Assembly: GCA_963682055.1 (NCBI GenBank)
Contig: OY821744.1
Location: 21,924,967 to 21,988,966, forward strand
From: Primula veris
Taxonomy: Eukaryota; Streptophyta; Magnoliopsida; Ericales; Primulaceae
DNA length: 64,000 nt
Reading direction: 5' to 3'
Under the pieces are notes generated by a model, which had not been told where the DNA came from, ran no database searches, and worked only from the letters and a program-made list of their open reading frames with translations. Shown here piece after piece: positions 9,952 to 22,639 of the stretch (within the stretch, counting starts at the first letter, position 1; each line of letters starts with the position of its first letter). The translations under genes and the position numbers were made by a program.

Positions 9952-11411
9952 TTCCTTGTGCCCATGTTGTTGGGGACATTTTAGTCTGCTATTTATTACA
10001 ATAAAAAGTCAAAAACAACATCAAAAAAACCAGCCTGTTTTATATGAACGTTTAAGCGTTGTTTTTTCTTTCTATACTAAACTTATGAAATCGGTCTAGG
10101 TGAAAACTGACTGTACCAAGCTTATCAAAAAGAAAATACAAATTTAATTCAATTCTTAATCCAAAGAGTGTTTTGCCACACTTGCTTAATTGCTTAAATA
10201 GTTAAAAGAGTAAATTAGCTTTAGTGTATCTTTTTCAAAAGTAATTCTTAAAAAGTCATGCTCAAGTGAATTAATTTTCTTTTATGTATGGTTCTTCTAT
10301 TCACTTGAACATTTTGAAGTAAATGAATTTTATTTGTTACGTTCATTTTAAAATACCGAAACGAATGAGTTCTTTTTTATCCATTCATTTTAAATATTCT
10401 TCAAAATGAATTTTATTTGTTACGTTCATTTCAAAATACCGAAACGAATGAGTTATTTTTTGTCCATTCATTTTAAAATTTTGAATTGCATGATCTTTTA
10501 TTTGGTACATTTACTTCAAAATATTAAAGTGAATGAACTTTTTGTTTGTTATTTTGAAGTGAATGAACGTTTTTTTTCTATCCGTTCACTTCATATTTTT
10601 GAAGTGAAAGAAATTTTTTTTTATCTTTTTTTAAGTGAATGAAATTTTGTTTGGTCCATTCATTCTAAAATTTTGAAGTGAATAAACGTTTTTTTTTGTT
10701 TTTTTTAAGTGAATGATATTTTGTTTAGTTCATTCACTCTAAAATCTTAAGGTGAATAAACGTTTTTTTTATCTACTCACTTCAAATTTTTGAAGTGAAT
10801 GATTTTTTTTTAAATGTATTTTCAAGTGAATGAGATTTTGTTTGGTATATTCATTCTAAAATATTGAAGTGAATGAGTTTATTTTATGTTTTTTTTAATT
10901 GAACGAGATTTTGTTTCGTTCATTCACTCTAAAATTTTGAAATGAATTAACGTTTTTTTTAATTTTTTTCTTTTTGATTTTTTACGTTTTATATATTTTA
11001 AATAATTTTTAAATTTTTTATGTTTTTTTAAAATTTTTTATTTATATATATTTTATTTCGGTTTTCTTATATTTTTTGTATATTTATGAAGTGAATGAGA
11101 TACTAGCAAAGTGAATTTGAGAAAAACTATACCAAAATGAAATTAGTTTTTTGGACCAGAACTAAAAAGGAATTAATTTTTTATTTAATTTTTACTAAAA
11201 TGGAATTCCCCCCTTAGTTAAAATGGATTCAAAAAATTTCAGAAGATTAGACTTGATCCATTTTCATTTAACTATTATCCACTACTCATTTTACAGACCA
11301 ATAAAAAGTCCTACCCCACATCTCTAACAAACAACCGAAATAATCCTCCTTTTTCTCTTCCACTTTCTGTTTCTTATTCTTTTTTTTCCAAGTTTCACAA
11401 ACTTGATAACA
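9952..11411. other. Intergenic DNA and upstream region of the CML gene
   Basis: No gene is supported. From about 10290 to 11110 the DNA is a degenerate repeat array (listed separately). The last 100 bases before the CML start are a pyrimidine-rich leader (about 11341-11399), with AT-rich, TATA-like sequence and a CCAAT-like ACCAATAAA near 11297. Confidence 0.6.
10290..11110. repeat. Degenerate tandem array upstream of CML gene
   Basis: Units of about 55-95 bp alternate a GAAGTGAATGAA-type motif, a T-rich run and CATTCATTTTAAAAT. The motif is often present in both orientations (AAGTGAATGA and TCATTCACTT), so the array could form many short stems. At least eight to ten units are visible. The frame at 10406-10642 comes from this repeat and is not a gene. 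Confidence 0.7.
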
Positions 11412-11894
11412 ATGGCTAGCCTTCAAAGCGACCAACGTAGCCAGCTAAGAGACATTTTTGCACGCTTTGACATGGATTCAGATGGTAGCCTAACGCAGCT
11501 TGAAATGGCGGCCCTTCTCCGTTCCATAGGAGTGAAACCTTCCGGTGACCAAATCCACGTGTTATTGGCCAACATGGATTCGAATGGGAATGGTTCTATC
11601 GAATTCAACGAGTTGGTCGAAGCCATTATGCCAGATATGAATGAGGAGGTCTTGATCAACCAAGACCAGCTCATGGGGGTATTTCGGTCGTTTGACCGTG
11701 ACGGAAATGGTTTCATAACCGCTGCCGAGCTTGCAGGACAGATGGCAAAGATGGGACACCCTCTCACATATCGCGAGCTTTCGGAGATGATGACAGAGGC
11801 TGATACTAATGGGGATGGGGTCATAAGTTTCAATGAATTTGCTAATATCATGGGCAGATCAGCTGTTGATTTTCTCGGCCTTACAATATCATAG
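11412..11894 (+). CDS. CML16: Calmodulin-like protein with four EF hands
   Basis: A single-exon frame of 160 residues. Four canonical EF-hand loops lie at residues 20-31 (DMDSDGSLTQLE), 56-67 (DSNGNGSIEFNE), 95-106 (DRDGNGFITAAE) and 131-142 (DTNGDGVISFNE). Each has Asp at loop position 1, Gly at 6 and Glu at 12, so all four should bind calcium. The start ATG at 11412 is the first in frame and follows a pyrimidine-rich leader. Length, the KMGHPLTYREL helix after EF3 and the C-terminal DFLGL match the Arabidopsis CML15/CML16 pair; I cannot tell which, so the symbol marks the subgroup. No membrane anchor or signal is seen, so it is probably cytosolic or nuclear and relays calcium signals to unknown targets. 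It is convergent with the flippase gene downstream. Confidence 0.93.
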   Translation: MASLQSDQRSQLRDIFARFDMDSDGSLTQLEMAALLRSIGVKPSGDQIHVLLANMDSNGNGSIEFNELVEAIMPDMNEEVLINQDQLMGVFRSFDRDGNGFITAAELAGQMAKMGHPLTYRELSEMMTEADTNGDGVISFNEFANIMGRSAVDFLGLTIS

Positions 11895-12346
11895 AAATGT
11901 TTTTTTTTTTCTTTTCCGCATCATGTCATTTTGATGGTGATGGTGTGTTGACTTTTATCTCATTGACCGTTTCAATTTTTTTCTTCTTCTAGATTTTACT
12001 TTTCTGAATTTCATTGCTATAGGTTTTTTTGTTGTGATTTGGAAGGGTCTAATTTCAACCTCTATGTATTTGCGTAGGAGATTAATAATTTCAATGTGGA
12101 CTCTTCTTGATCAAGTTTTTCTTTTCACATTATCATCTTATTTTGATTAGGATGCCTTCTACTAGTTTAGCAAGATCATGATTGCCTTTTTGGCAATGTG
12201 TTTTGTTCATAAGTGCACTTTTTTTTTTTTACCTTATGGCCTGCCTCCCTTAATTTTAGTAAAATTTGCATTCCATTTGTTTTAGGTAATGATGAACATG
12301 GATCACAAACGATGATCCTGAAATTTGGATTTTTTTTAATTTAATA

Positions 12347-12539
12347 CTTTATTCGTTTAAAGTTGTTTGTTGATTACAAAATTATGTGCAACTTTGACAA
12401 TTTTTTTTTTATAAAGTTTAAATGTTAAATTATGTGATTCACTTTTTAAGATCTTTTTTGTGATTTGAGACGAGTTTTCGTCAATAGTCAAAGTTGTATG
12501 TGATTTCATAATGGATAAATAATTTAGAACATAATGGAG
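12347..12539. mobile_element. Degenerate Stowaway-like MITE, copy 1
   Basis: Flanked by TA on both sides. The outer part (ACAAAATTATGTGCAACTTT) is the approximate reverse complement of the right part (CAAAGTTGTATGTGATTTCA), ending ATAATGGAG. Layout and internal motifs match the better-preserved element at 14484-14717. Confidence 0.65.
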
Positions 12540-12939
12540 TATGTTTATATCTGTTAGGGTTCCTCAAGAAAAATGTAACAATTATCACTTTTAGTCGATA
12601 CAGGGTTTGTGTTTTACTTCTATCTTTGGTTCTTTGGTTCATTATTATAGGACAAACAATAGCTTTTTCCTTTTAAGAATAGAACCGGATCTAAAACTTA
12701 GTATGTTCCAGCTTATTCCCAAAGAGAATTACTATAATTTACCGTACTTTAACTAATAACCTCAAAGAATAGTTTTATACACGTACTAGTATTAAAGAAC
12801 ATACACTTTCCAATAAGAACCATCCATGCCCACCTCCTTCCTTCTTGCTAAAATGCCTTCTAGTAAGGAATATACGTGCTTTAAAACTGACATCACAACC
12901 CATTGAGCTGCAATGATCACAATATTTGTGCATCGCACT

Positions 12940-13161
12940 CCATCTTTACGGTTTGATCTGTCATTTGTAAAGTTATCTTTTTTTATCCACCAAAGTCGAC
13001 TACTCAATTGGTAATCCATCTTTATGGTTTGATCTGTCATTTGCAAAGTTCTCCTTTTTTATTAAAGTCGACTACTCAATTGGCAATCCATCTTTACGGT
13101 TTGATCTGTCATTTGCAAAGTTCTCCTTTTTTATCCACCAAAGTCGACTACTCAATTGGCA
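12940..13161. repeat. Three-copy tandem repeat, about 74-bp unit
   Basis: Units start with CCATCTTTACGGTTTGATCT (12940, about 13016 and about 13087) and end with GTCGACTACTCAATTGG. The second copy lacks a few bases in the middle (ATTAAAG instead of ATCCACCAAAG). No coding function. Confidence 0.9.
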
Positions 13162-13458
13162 TTATTCTTTACCCACGAGGCCATGAGAAAAAAAGAAAGA
13201 AAAGGAAGTGCGTTTTTGTGCTTATAGAGAAAATAAAGGGAGATAGATAGTAAGGGTCTAAATCATGACAAAAAAAATTATATGATCTATGTGAAGAAAA
13301 TCCCCGTAACTGTACAACCAATAGATAAAAGAATAAAGAACTACAACCCGTTACAGACTGTAAAACAAATCTACAAAACCCCCCACAAGATCTTCCCCCA
13401 TTTCTATAACATACATAAATACACCATACACATTACATACATTTACATATATATCAGT

Positions 13459-16400
13459 CTATCTTCCATGGTTGTGTATCCTATCCTTGTTTCGGCTATT
13501 TCTACTAGCAGCGGCACGTGCCGTAAAACCGACCGTTTGGGGCCTAATGGATCTTGAGCGGACCATGTTACAGTACTCGGGGTCATCCGATTGACCCTCG
13601 TGTCTGATCCACTGTATCATTCCGTGATACATGGGGAAGAACCTCATCTGAATAGCCGTGTACGAGAAGTATGGGATTAAAGCCGATATAACCACAAAGA
13701 TCGTAATGATCCAATACGAGGGTGCAGGTGCAAGACACTCGATAAACACCTTATATGCGGTGGTGGAGTAGCTAGCTGGTAGATACCCGTAGATCACTAG
13801 AAAAAGGTACCATAGAGCAATACCACCCCAAATGAATATGTGTTGTATTAATGTGAAGTAGCTAACTGCTAGCGCCATCTGACAGTTGGCAACCCAGATG
13901 ATACACGTGTACATTGTGGCCCCCACAACGTCTAGTCCAGCTACTTTTCCGTTACTGGTAAAAGCCTCAGGGTCTAAAGCCGTTATACAGAGGGAGAATA
14001 TGATAACTCCACTACAAAGCCCGTTGAACATCCACCCTAGGATTCGTCGCCAGCTGAACAGGACGTTCTGTACCCCTTCTTGGTAGAGTAAAGGAAACTG
14101 CAAAGGTTTATCAAAAAAGATAATTAAGAAATTATCTAAAATTGCAAACGAAAAGGATGAACAAAATAAACTTTCTGAGGTTTTTATTTTGACATCATCA
14201 TGTTTGAAAAGAAAAAGGAGAAATGTTCTATCAATTATAGGGAAGTGGTGAAGGACAATAGATAACCAAATTAAAGGGACTGTTAAAATTATCAACGTGC
14301 CGAACAAACTTAGATGGTTAAGATTGGTTTCGTTCTGTTTTTGTAAACTATAATGCCTATTTTCATTCCTACTATCACTCATTTCCATATCATATACTCC
14401 GTATTTAAGTTTTCGTCCAAGAAAAAAGAAAAAGAAAATTAAACTTTATGTTTCTAAATCTGGTCAATTTCCTCTAGAAGCTACTCCCTCTGTTCCCATT
14501 TAATGTCCAATACGAAACTACGTGCAATTTTGACCGGCCAAAAACTTGTAACAAAATTGTCGGAATGAAAATTTTCAAAAGTTGATTACATAGTTCAAAT
14601 GTTAAATTTTATGATTATATTTTAAAAAAATTAATTTCGACAATTTTGATACAAGTTATAAGCCGGTCAAAATTACACATAGTTTCGTAGTGGACAGTTA
14701 AATGAGAACGGATGGAGTAATAATTATCAGTAAATTGAGTAATCTTTTCGGCCACTTCTAGATAAAAGCTTAAAAACCTAACATTGGTTTCATTTTTTCA
14801 ATTGTATCATTGCTAGACTCAAGAACAAGTAAAACATGATCAAAAAATAAAACACAAGTAATACGTAAGAACTTATTTTAAAATTTTAAGTGCTAGATGT
14901 GCAGATACATCTAGCAGATCCCATGCCCATGTAGAAAATAGTAGCAGCGTAAACTTATTTTCTATAGAACATTTTTCTTCATTATTAGGTGTATAGTAAA
15001 TCACCTATTAACTTGTGGAAATTATTTTGTATATGTTCAACTAACAGGAGAGGAGTTATACCTTAATACAGAAGCGAGCTGATACATCCTGGTCAAACAC
15101 TCCTAAAGCAATCACCGGAAGTGATGTGAAAATGACGTTGTACAGGGACAAAAACCAGTCGTTGTATGCTGGTTGTCCAGTAAAAGATGCATTTGCCTCG
15201 TATAGAAACACAGTTACACCAAATACAATATTCTTGTAGAAGAAGTAACATATCTGTAAATATGAGCAATATTGAGGAATTATAAGCAAAAAGAACAAGG
15301 ATGGATACAAAATATACTAAGGTCGAGTCTAGCATTAAATCTCACAATAGTATTCTTTGTTATCTGATCCCCATCGGAAGGGAAAAATGTCATCTTGTGG
15401 TTTAAAAAATATGAATAAACACCTAGGGAGTACATGTAAATGATCAATTTGGAGTACAAAGAGAGTAATTACCATAGAAGAAATTCTTCTATAACACCAG
15501 TGTCCGTGTACCAACAACAGCCTCTCCAAAAATCTGAACTGAGCAATCGCGATATCGCTAGACATAACCGCCTGATATGAACACAGAAAACAGTTCAGAG
15601 CATATCACGGGTGTACACATTTCGATTGATTTTTCACATAAGTTATCATTACTTTATCAAAGGTAACATGATTGGATAAAAGCTACGCACCTGCATGCCT
15701 TCAACACCACTTATGCCAACTCCTATATCTGCTTCCTGAAGCATTCCCACATCATTGGCTCCATCACCAATCGCTAGAGTTGTTTTCCCATTTCCTTGTT
15801 TAACAAGTCTCGTAACCTGAGTTTTAGCAAGAAACATGAGTTTTTACAATAATTTAACACAAGAAATGCCCATAAACCAAAAAAGGGAATTTTATTGAAG
15901 CAAGAAAGGAAAAAGAAACTCACCAGTGCCTTTTGTTTTGGCGACGAACGACAGCAGATGACAGATGCACATCCAACAGCAAGTTCCAAAAACATATTTT
16001 TCAAGTCATCTTCTAAAGCATATGCAAGTGATTTTCCATCAATTATTAAAGCAAAAGCATCTGAGCTTCCACTTGATGACGTTATTTGAGCCTTCCCTTG
16101 GCTTATTTGGCGGTGGACGCTTTCCTTTGAAGCCTAAAGAAAGATATAGGTACCATTAACATATGCAAGAGCATAAATGACTATCAATCATATTTGAGTT
16201 TTGACATTTTTTAACGGGCCATATTTATATAGTAGTTCACTGATTTAAAGAGTTTCAGTTAAGAATCTCATTGACCTATTGCTTATCATTTGGCATATTG
16301 GAACGTGTTTGGAAAAAAAACCGTCTCAGAAAGTATGTATTAAGTTTCATAAAAAGTGACCTTCCATGAAATCCATATATCCAAACTAATGAACCACAAA

Positions 16401-19400
16401 GATAAGTAATAGTAAGATTTTTACCTTGGCAACAGTGTCTTTTACTCCAGCTTTTTCTAGGGCCTTGATTTCAGGTGCTTCTAAAGTTATCGTTATCTGC
16501 TTCATTCCTTGTCTGAGCATACTACAAGCGTATCTGCAAATTTAAATAGAAAACTTAGAAGAGGTCGGCAAATATATCTTTTCCACGTTAGTATTTTGGG
16601 AACTAGAAACTTTACATAAAAGAAACATACCCAATATTAATGGCCGTTTCCATTTTGTCTCCAGTCAATACCCATAATTTTATCCCCGCTTGTGCAAGTC
16701 TGTCTATACACTCAGGAACCTGTCGAGGATAAATAATAAAGATTTAGCTTCAGTTGCAATTAATACTTATAAATTTTGACGACAATTAAATGAGTAAAAT
16801 AACAACTAACCCCATTTTGGAGTTTGTCTTCAACTGCTGTTGCCCCTAAAAGAATCAAATCTTTCTCCATCTTTTCGGTTATTTCATCTATTGACGACTC
16901 TCGATCTGCACCTACAGAATTTTTTGCTTCTCTAAATCTTTCTTCAAATTCGAAATACTCCTCGGCGGTGAGCTCACGATAAGCAAGTATCAGTGTTCTT
17001 AGACCTGCATCGGCGTATTCATTTACGTGTTCCCTAGTTTGGTCTTCAAATGCTCTTCCATCTTCGGCAAGCCTTTCAAACATGACACTGAATTTCACAA
17101 AACAAAATGAGGGTTATAACAAATTTTAGAAAAATGCCTTGACGCATTTGCAAGTAAATAATAACTGATCATTTCTTTACAAACCTATCAGCTCCTTTAC
17201 AAAGTAATAATAGCTTTCCATCGTTATCTCTCACGATCACTGACATTCTCTTCCTCGTGCTGTTAAATTCTAGCACGTTCATTAGCTCATACATCCTGCA
17301 AACAGTAATTAAAAAAAATGTTTACGTTAACACGTAGTGGAACTCAAATTCTTCATTGTTAAAGAAAATGGTCACACCCAACAATCTGTGTGAGCACGAA
17401 TTGAACTATTTAGAAAAACCTAAATAATTTAGAAACTGACCTTTCAACTCTTCTTCCAGTCACAGGGTCCAACTCAAACAAATAAGCATTGGTTTGAGTC
17501 CTCTTATAGAATTCAAATCCAAGTTCTCTAGCTGCAATAACAAAAGCTGCCTCGTCCGGTGACTCGGCTTCATAAGAGACTTTCCCCGTTTCTTCATCTG
17601 CTTCAGGTATGGCAGTATGACAAACTGCCAACAAACGGAAAAAATTCTGTATAACATCCGAGCAGGGTTCATTGATCCATTGCCCATTCACTATCCTTTC
17701 ATCTTCAAAATTGAAACCCTTTATCAGGGATTTCTTTTCCGTAGAATCCCTTTCCTCTTGGTTTTTGATTACCATTCCATTAGGTAAAGGCGACCCGCTT
17801 TTCCTTGCCATAGCCTTTTCTACTTCAGTAACTTGACGCCCATAAGCAGTCCCTGCTATGGAGCACTTAATAAATTCCATCGAGTTACAGGTCAAAGTTC
17901 CCGTTTTATCTGATAATATTGTGTCAACTTGGCCAAGTTCCTCGTTTAAATTTGAAGTACGGGCATGAGCTGGCTTATCGGTTTCTTCATAGTACATTAA
18001 AACATCTCGGTTGATGAAGATGCTCTGAAGAACTTTGACAATTTCAATCGACACATACAAGGATATTGGGATCAGGTAACTATACAACATCAGAGCCGTT
18101 ATAAAGTGATACATTGTAGCTGCAATGGGTCTTTTCGGATCATAGAAGATGTCAGAATTATCTGGTCTTAGGTACCACCTCTTCATTTCACCGTTATTCA
18201 GGTCATCATCAGTAGTAATTCCAAAGTAAATGGACCCAATCAGAGCAAACAAAAACAAGACAAAGAATAAGAAATAGATAATTTTATCCATTTTCTTTTC
18301 GATTTTGCTTCTCTTTGAAGGGGGGTCAGTAGAATTCTGAATAACCTTTGTATCAGTACCTGTGAAGATAACAGCTCCATATATGTAATCTGTATTTCGG
18401 AGTTTAGAGTCTCGAAGGAGAAGCTGTTGAGGAGAGAGGGGATGTTGTTGCTCTTCGAATTTCATACTCCCAACAAAAGAGTACAAATTCGCATTCGGGT
18501 CTTCACATCTAACGAGGGCTTTAAAATCACGGTATTTCGAGTCCTCATGTAGAGATGAAGTTACATCTAATCCTTGTTTAAGTTTCAAATTTGTCTCCCC
18601 ATCGAGGTTCATAGTTTCAACATAACAAATACCATCCTCGTAACTAGACGAAAGCAAGAGAAGATCAGATGGGAAAAATTTATCTTTCTCCACCTTCACT
18701 ATATCTCCTACTCTGATGTTCTTCCACTCGTTCTCTTCGAATAAGCCATCACCTTTGTGGATTTTAACCTTTCTTTTATTGACCTCGATATCCTGTAAAA
18801 AATTAACATACCAATCATAAGAAATCATAAACGCTTCACAAAGAATAATGCTAACAGTAAATAGCTAAATACCAAGACAGGCATGATTTACAAACACAAA
18901 ATGATAACACGAAGAAAGCTAACTTTTACTTGCCATAAAAATTTTGAGAATTCGGTTGAAAAGTGAGACATCATCTTAGCACAAATCTTTGTGACTCAAA
19001 ACTACAGTACTTTCGTAGAGATACCTGTTTGAATAAAAGCATACCACTCTAGCAAGCACCTCACCATCATACTATAAGCCATACAACCTTTTAACATATT
19101 ATCAACCAAAGTCCAAAGAAGTCCTTTCATGCAATAACTTGCAAACAGAAACTTAATCAAAAACATTAACCAATTTTTTTTACCAAAGCGACCAAAAGCA
19201 AACCCAAAGAAACAAATAGAACAATTTTGGCAAGAATTTAAAAGAAAAAGTAAACACAAATTAACAAGTTATGCATTTCTATACCCCACTGATAAAGAAT
19301 TTACTACAACTATACCCATCCTACTCTAACAAATACAACAGCTATCACAATTTAACCAAAACTCTATACAAAAAAATGTATTTAAGCATGGTCCAACTTA

Positions 19401-20098
19401 CACGGAACATAAATCGCAAACAGGGCCGTTAATATTAATAAAAATAAAGCCTTTACCTCATTTATTTCTCAAGTGACAGAAAACAAAAGTTACAACAGCC
19501 TTGGGCAATTTTTTTTAAGAAAACTGTAACTGCACAGACATGGAGTTAGGTATGTATATAAGCCTAATCCAGTTTTCATGGAGCATAAATCACAATAATA
19601 ATAAAGATAAAACCTTTACCTAATTTATTTCTTAACTGACCGAAACAAAAACAAGCAAACAAAAGATACAACAGTTTTGGGCAAAATTTACACCTGTTGA
19701 TGGCGCTGGTAGTCCTCGATCCCTTCCTTGACCATAGTAGCCCCGATCACAACAATCAAAGGCAAAATAGCACTCACAGCAGAATAAGGAGAGAGCGGCG
19801 TAAACGCCAATATACCCGTGACCAGGAAATAGAAATTAGCCACTCTCCGGAACTGCTCAAAAAGCGCCTTTGGAATGAAACTCGCTAGCGTGTACTTTGT
19901 ACTGCTCACGTAGTTGCTAGCATAGTCTCTAATCGAAGACTCGAAACCACCTGGCTCGTTACAATACACCACTCTAGAGAAACCGGGCCCACCGATTTGA
20001 GACTGGTCCTCTGTGTTGTTTTCCTTGAAAGACGACCGACCACGCCGAAAAGAGTAGATCTTGCTGAAATTCAACTTTCTTTTTCTACCATTTTTCAT
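13459..20098 (-). CDS. ALA9/10-like: P4-type ATPase, phospholipid flippase (ALA9-12 type)
   Basis: Eleven exons in transcript order: 20098-19694, 18792-17441, 17295-17185, 17087-16811, 16719-16631, 16533-16425, 16133-15924, 15816-15691, 15571-15473, 15253-15062 and 14097-13459. All junctions are GT-AG in phase, giving 1,202 residues, the usual family length. P4-ATPases use ATP to move phospholipids to the cytosolic leaflet, with an ALIS/CDC50 partner. Visible motifs: the N-terminal [14 protein letters not shown] block, actuator DGET (199-202), PISL (377-380, with Ile replacing the P of other pump classes), phosphorylated DKTGTLT (D430), TGDKMETA (734), and GDGANDV (868-874), followed by the C-terminal membrane segments. 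The N-terminal KIYSF...[14 protein letters not shown] block is typical of the ALA8-12 group. The first ATG at 20098 gives a basic N-terminus. Intact; exact paralogue uncertain. Confidence 0.93.
14484..14717. mobile_element. Stowaway-like MITE in intron 10 of the flippase gene
   Basis: A 234-bp element with TA target duplications (14482-14483 and 14718-14719). It begins CTCCCTCTGTTCCCATTTAA and ends in the approximate reverse complement (AATGAGAACGGATGGAG). The inverted arms extend over more than 80 bp (ACGAAACTACGTGCAATTTT versus AAAATTACACATAGTTTCGT), so RNA from this intron can fold into a long stem. The CTCCCTC start and TA duplication are typical of the Stowaway (Tc1/mariner) group. Confidence 0.9.
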
Positions 20099-20311
20099 CT
20101 TTCCTTTTGTTTCTCTTTTCTCAAAAATCACTACTTTTGCTCCTCCTCCCAATAAGGCACTAGTTTTTGTAAATTTGGTCAAAATCTAGAGTCCCAAAAA
20201 ACTCAAAATTTAGCTGACCAAGAACAAGAAATAAGTAAATAGTTTCAAATAATTAACCCAGTTAAGAAACAAGTGGAATATGAAGATGGGATTTCACAAT
20301 ATTCAGAACAG

Positions 20312-20349
<38 letters not shown>

Positions 20350-20621
20350 GTCTATGAAAATTAGGAAAAGATATGTATATATATAAAGAGAGGCTATGAA
20401 ATGGGCTAAATGTGTTTAAAAGAGTAAGAACTTAAATAATAACCCAGAAAAGAAAAAGAGAAAGTTGAGAGATTGGAAAAAAGGAAAATGGCTTTTTAAG
20501 AAACAAAAACAAAAAAAAAAACCCAAAAATGTGGAGAGAGAAAGCAAGCAATGGGAATTAATATATAACAAGACAGACACCAAGTGGGATAATTGATAAA
20601 TATACAAATGAATGTGTATGT

Positions 20622-20652
<31 letters not shown>

Positions 20653-20825
20653 TATGTATAGCTGATTTTTCAAGAACGACGACTGGTTTCACTCTCTCTC
20701 ATCGTTTTGACTTTTTCCAGCGCCAATTGAGAATCTGTATTACACTATTTAGTTAACAATAATAATAATAATAAATAATAACCCAGCTCACCAAACCAAC
20801 TCTTCAATTATAATTAGAATTCTTG
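20099..20825 (-). promoter_or_regulatory. 5' leader and promoter region of the flippase gene
   Basis: Upstream sequence of the minus-strand gene. It contains a 29-base A run (20312-20340), a (TA)n tract at 20625-20649 and a GA/CT-rich block, and an ATA/AAT trinucleotide run near 20758-20775. No specific TATA box can be picked among the many TA runs. Confidence 0.4.
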
Positions 20826-20828
20826 TTT

Positions 20829-21030
20829 ATTACCAAAGTGTTACGATTTTGACCGACTTATAATTTATATCAAAATTATCGAATAATTTTTTTTAAATAT
20901 AATTATAAAATTTAACATTTGAACTATATGGTCAACTTTTAAAAAATTTCATTCCGACAATTTTAATATAATTTATTGACCGGTCAAAATTACACGTAAT
21001 TTCGTAATAAACAATTAAATAGCAACGAAC
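20829..21030. mobile_element. Degenerate Stowaway-like MITE, copy 3
   Basis: Shares motifs with 14484-14717: ATTTTGACCGACTTATAATT, TTAACATTTGAACTATATGG, ATTCCGACAATTTTAATATA, GACCGGTCAAAATTACACGT. The two halves are inverted repeats, but the outer ends are eroded and no clean TA duplication is visible. Confidence 0.6.
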
Positions 21031-21350
21031 TTATCTTCAATTATTGCAGCTTAAATATTAGAACCCTGGTAATTTGAATAGTAATATTTTGTTTTGGGAA
21101 ATTTCAAAGGCTTGAATTGGAAATAATTAAGGGTGTGCTGATTCTCGCGGGAAATTTGCTAACAATGTGTATTAATATTTGGAATTTTCAATATTGTGAA
21201 ATATTGCATTGTTCTGAGCTTCTATAGAAGCAGAGAACAACTGAACCTAAACTGGATCTGGTTGTTGAAGTTACATCTGGATTTTACTTTTATTTATTTA
21301 TTATATATATAATTAAAACTGGATTTTATTATTTTATCTATTTTCAGAAT
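21031..21350. other. AT-rich intergenic DNA
   Basis: Simple AT-rich sequence between two inverted-repeat elements. I see no gene, RNA or clear repeat here. Confidence 0.4.
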
Positions 21351-21843
21351 TGGTTAAAATGCAAATAATTCCACAAACTATCGATTCTTGCAATTAACTC
21401 CCATGAACTGTTTAAATTTTGCAATTAACCCCCCAAGTTCATCTTTAAAATGACATAACTTTATGTTTCATGATCCATTTTGGTTTATTTTTTATTTATT
21501 ATAATAATTTATTTGATATTTATGCATATCACGTAATCTTTTACGGAATGACACAAAAAATAGTTTTTCTCACTAAAACCATATCTTTTATATAAAACCT
21601 CTTTTGATGCCTCTTTTTACGATAAATGTTATCTATACCCATGTGCATTGACAAAGTACATAAGTCAAACAAATAATTTGGTAATACAAACAAACTAATA
21701 AAAAGGTATGTCATCTTAAAGATTAATTGGGGTTAATTGCAAAATTTTGATAGTTTATGGGGTTAATGCAATAATTGAAAGTTTCTGGTGGTTATTTGCA
21801 AATGACCCATAGTTCTCCAGGGGGGTTATTTGCATTTTACCCA
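21351..21843. mobile_element. Inverted-repeat transposon remnant, about 490 bp
   Basis: The left arm (TGGTTAAAATGCAAATAATT, then GCAATTAACTCCCATGAACT, GCAATTAACCCCCCAAGTTC and AAAATGACATAACTT) pairs with a right arm (ATGTCATCTTAAAGATTAAT, GGGGTTAATTGCAAAATTTT, GGTTATTTGCATTTTACCCA). Within each arm a GCAAATAACCCCC / GCAATTAACCCC motif repeats two to three times. No coding capacity. It is a nonautonomous DNA element of unassigned family. Confidence 0.7.
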
Positions 21844-21989
21844 TCAAAATTTGGAGAAATAAAAAAAAAATTGAGATTTTTGCATGAAATTTTCATAAAG
21901 GACAATAATAGAGGAAATAATTAGTTAAAGACTTGAGCTTTCTTTGGTTGCATCTTATAAGCTCAGCTTTACATATGTTTTAGATCGAC

Positions 21990-22480
21990 TTGCTTAAAAC
22001 ATGAGATTTACAGGCATAACGGATACGTATTTATGTGGCCGATACGATACGGACACGATTTTTTAGAATCCAGAACATAACTAGGTTACAATAATTAAAT
22101 AATTATTATTATTATATTATTTATATTAGTTTCTAAATATTTGGTTTCAAAAAGAATTTTTTTATATAAATATTAACAGTGAGGGACGTATCTTAGTAAT
22201 CATTACATCTTTATCTCAATATTACTTAATTTTTGAAATAAAAATTGTAAATTTTGAATGTTAATACTTTTTTAATAGTAATTTGTGTTTCTTAAGTATT
22301 TAAAGTGTCCATAACGTTATAGAAAGTGTCTAATACGTGTCCGCAGAAGTGATTGTGTGGTTAACATATATGTTAATACGTCAAGGACAATGGAGTTGAA
22401 GCGTCTGACACATTCAACGGTCTGTTAGACGGGTGTCTGTGTGTCCGATGCGACATTTTTACGCTTTATTTTTGAGAAAC
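21990..22480. repeat. Repeat remnant with GATACG/CGTGTCC motifs
   Basis: GGATACGTATTTATGTGGCC and GATACGATACGGACACG near 22020-22060 are echoed by CTAATACGTGTCCGC and GTGTCCGATGCGAC near 22330-22455. This looks like an eroded transposon, but I cannot place its ends or family. Confidence 0.35.
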
Positions 22481-22639
22481 CGTGCATCGTATGATTTACA
22501 TAAACAAGCTTGAAAGTGAAAGTTGGATGAACATGCTTTCTTCCTCAAACCCCAAAAAACTAAACCATCTTATTTGCCTATAATTGGCAACAAAACATGT
22601 ATAAGTCGTGTTTAGTATTTGCATATCCACTAAAAAAGT

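Larger units (their letters stand above)
11895..13458. other. Convergent intergenic region between CML and flippase genes
   Basis: Holds the 3' untranslated region of the CML gene, a degenerate Stowaway-like element (12347-12539), a three-copy tandem repeat (12940-13161) and the 3' untranslated region of the minus-strand flippase. The frames at 12792-13557 are translations of these repeats. Confidence 0.7.

Noticed and set aside
10406..10642. Short protein gene in the array before CML
   Set aside because: It is a translation of the GAATGA/ATTCATT repeat.
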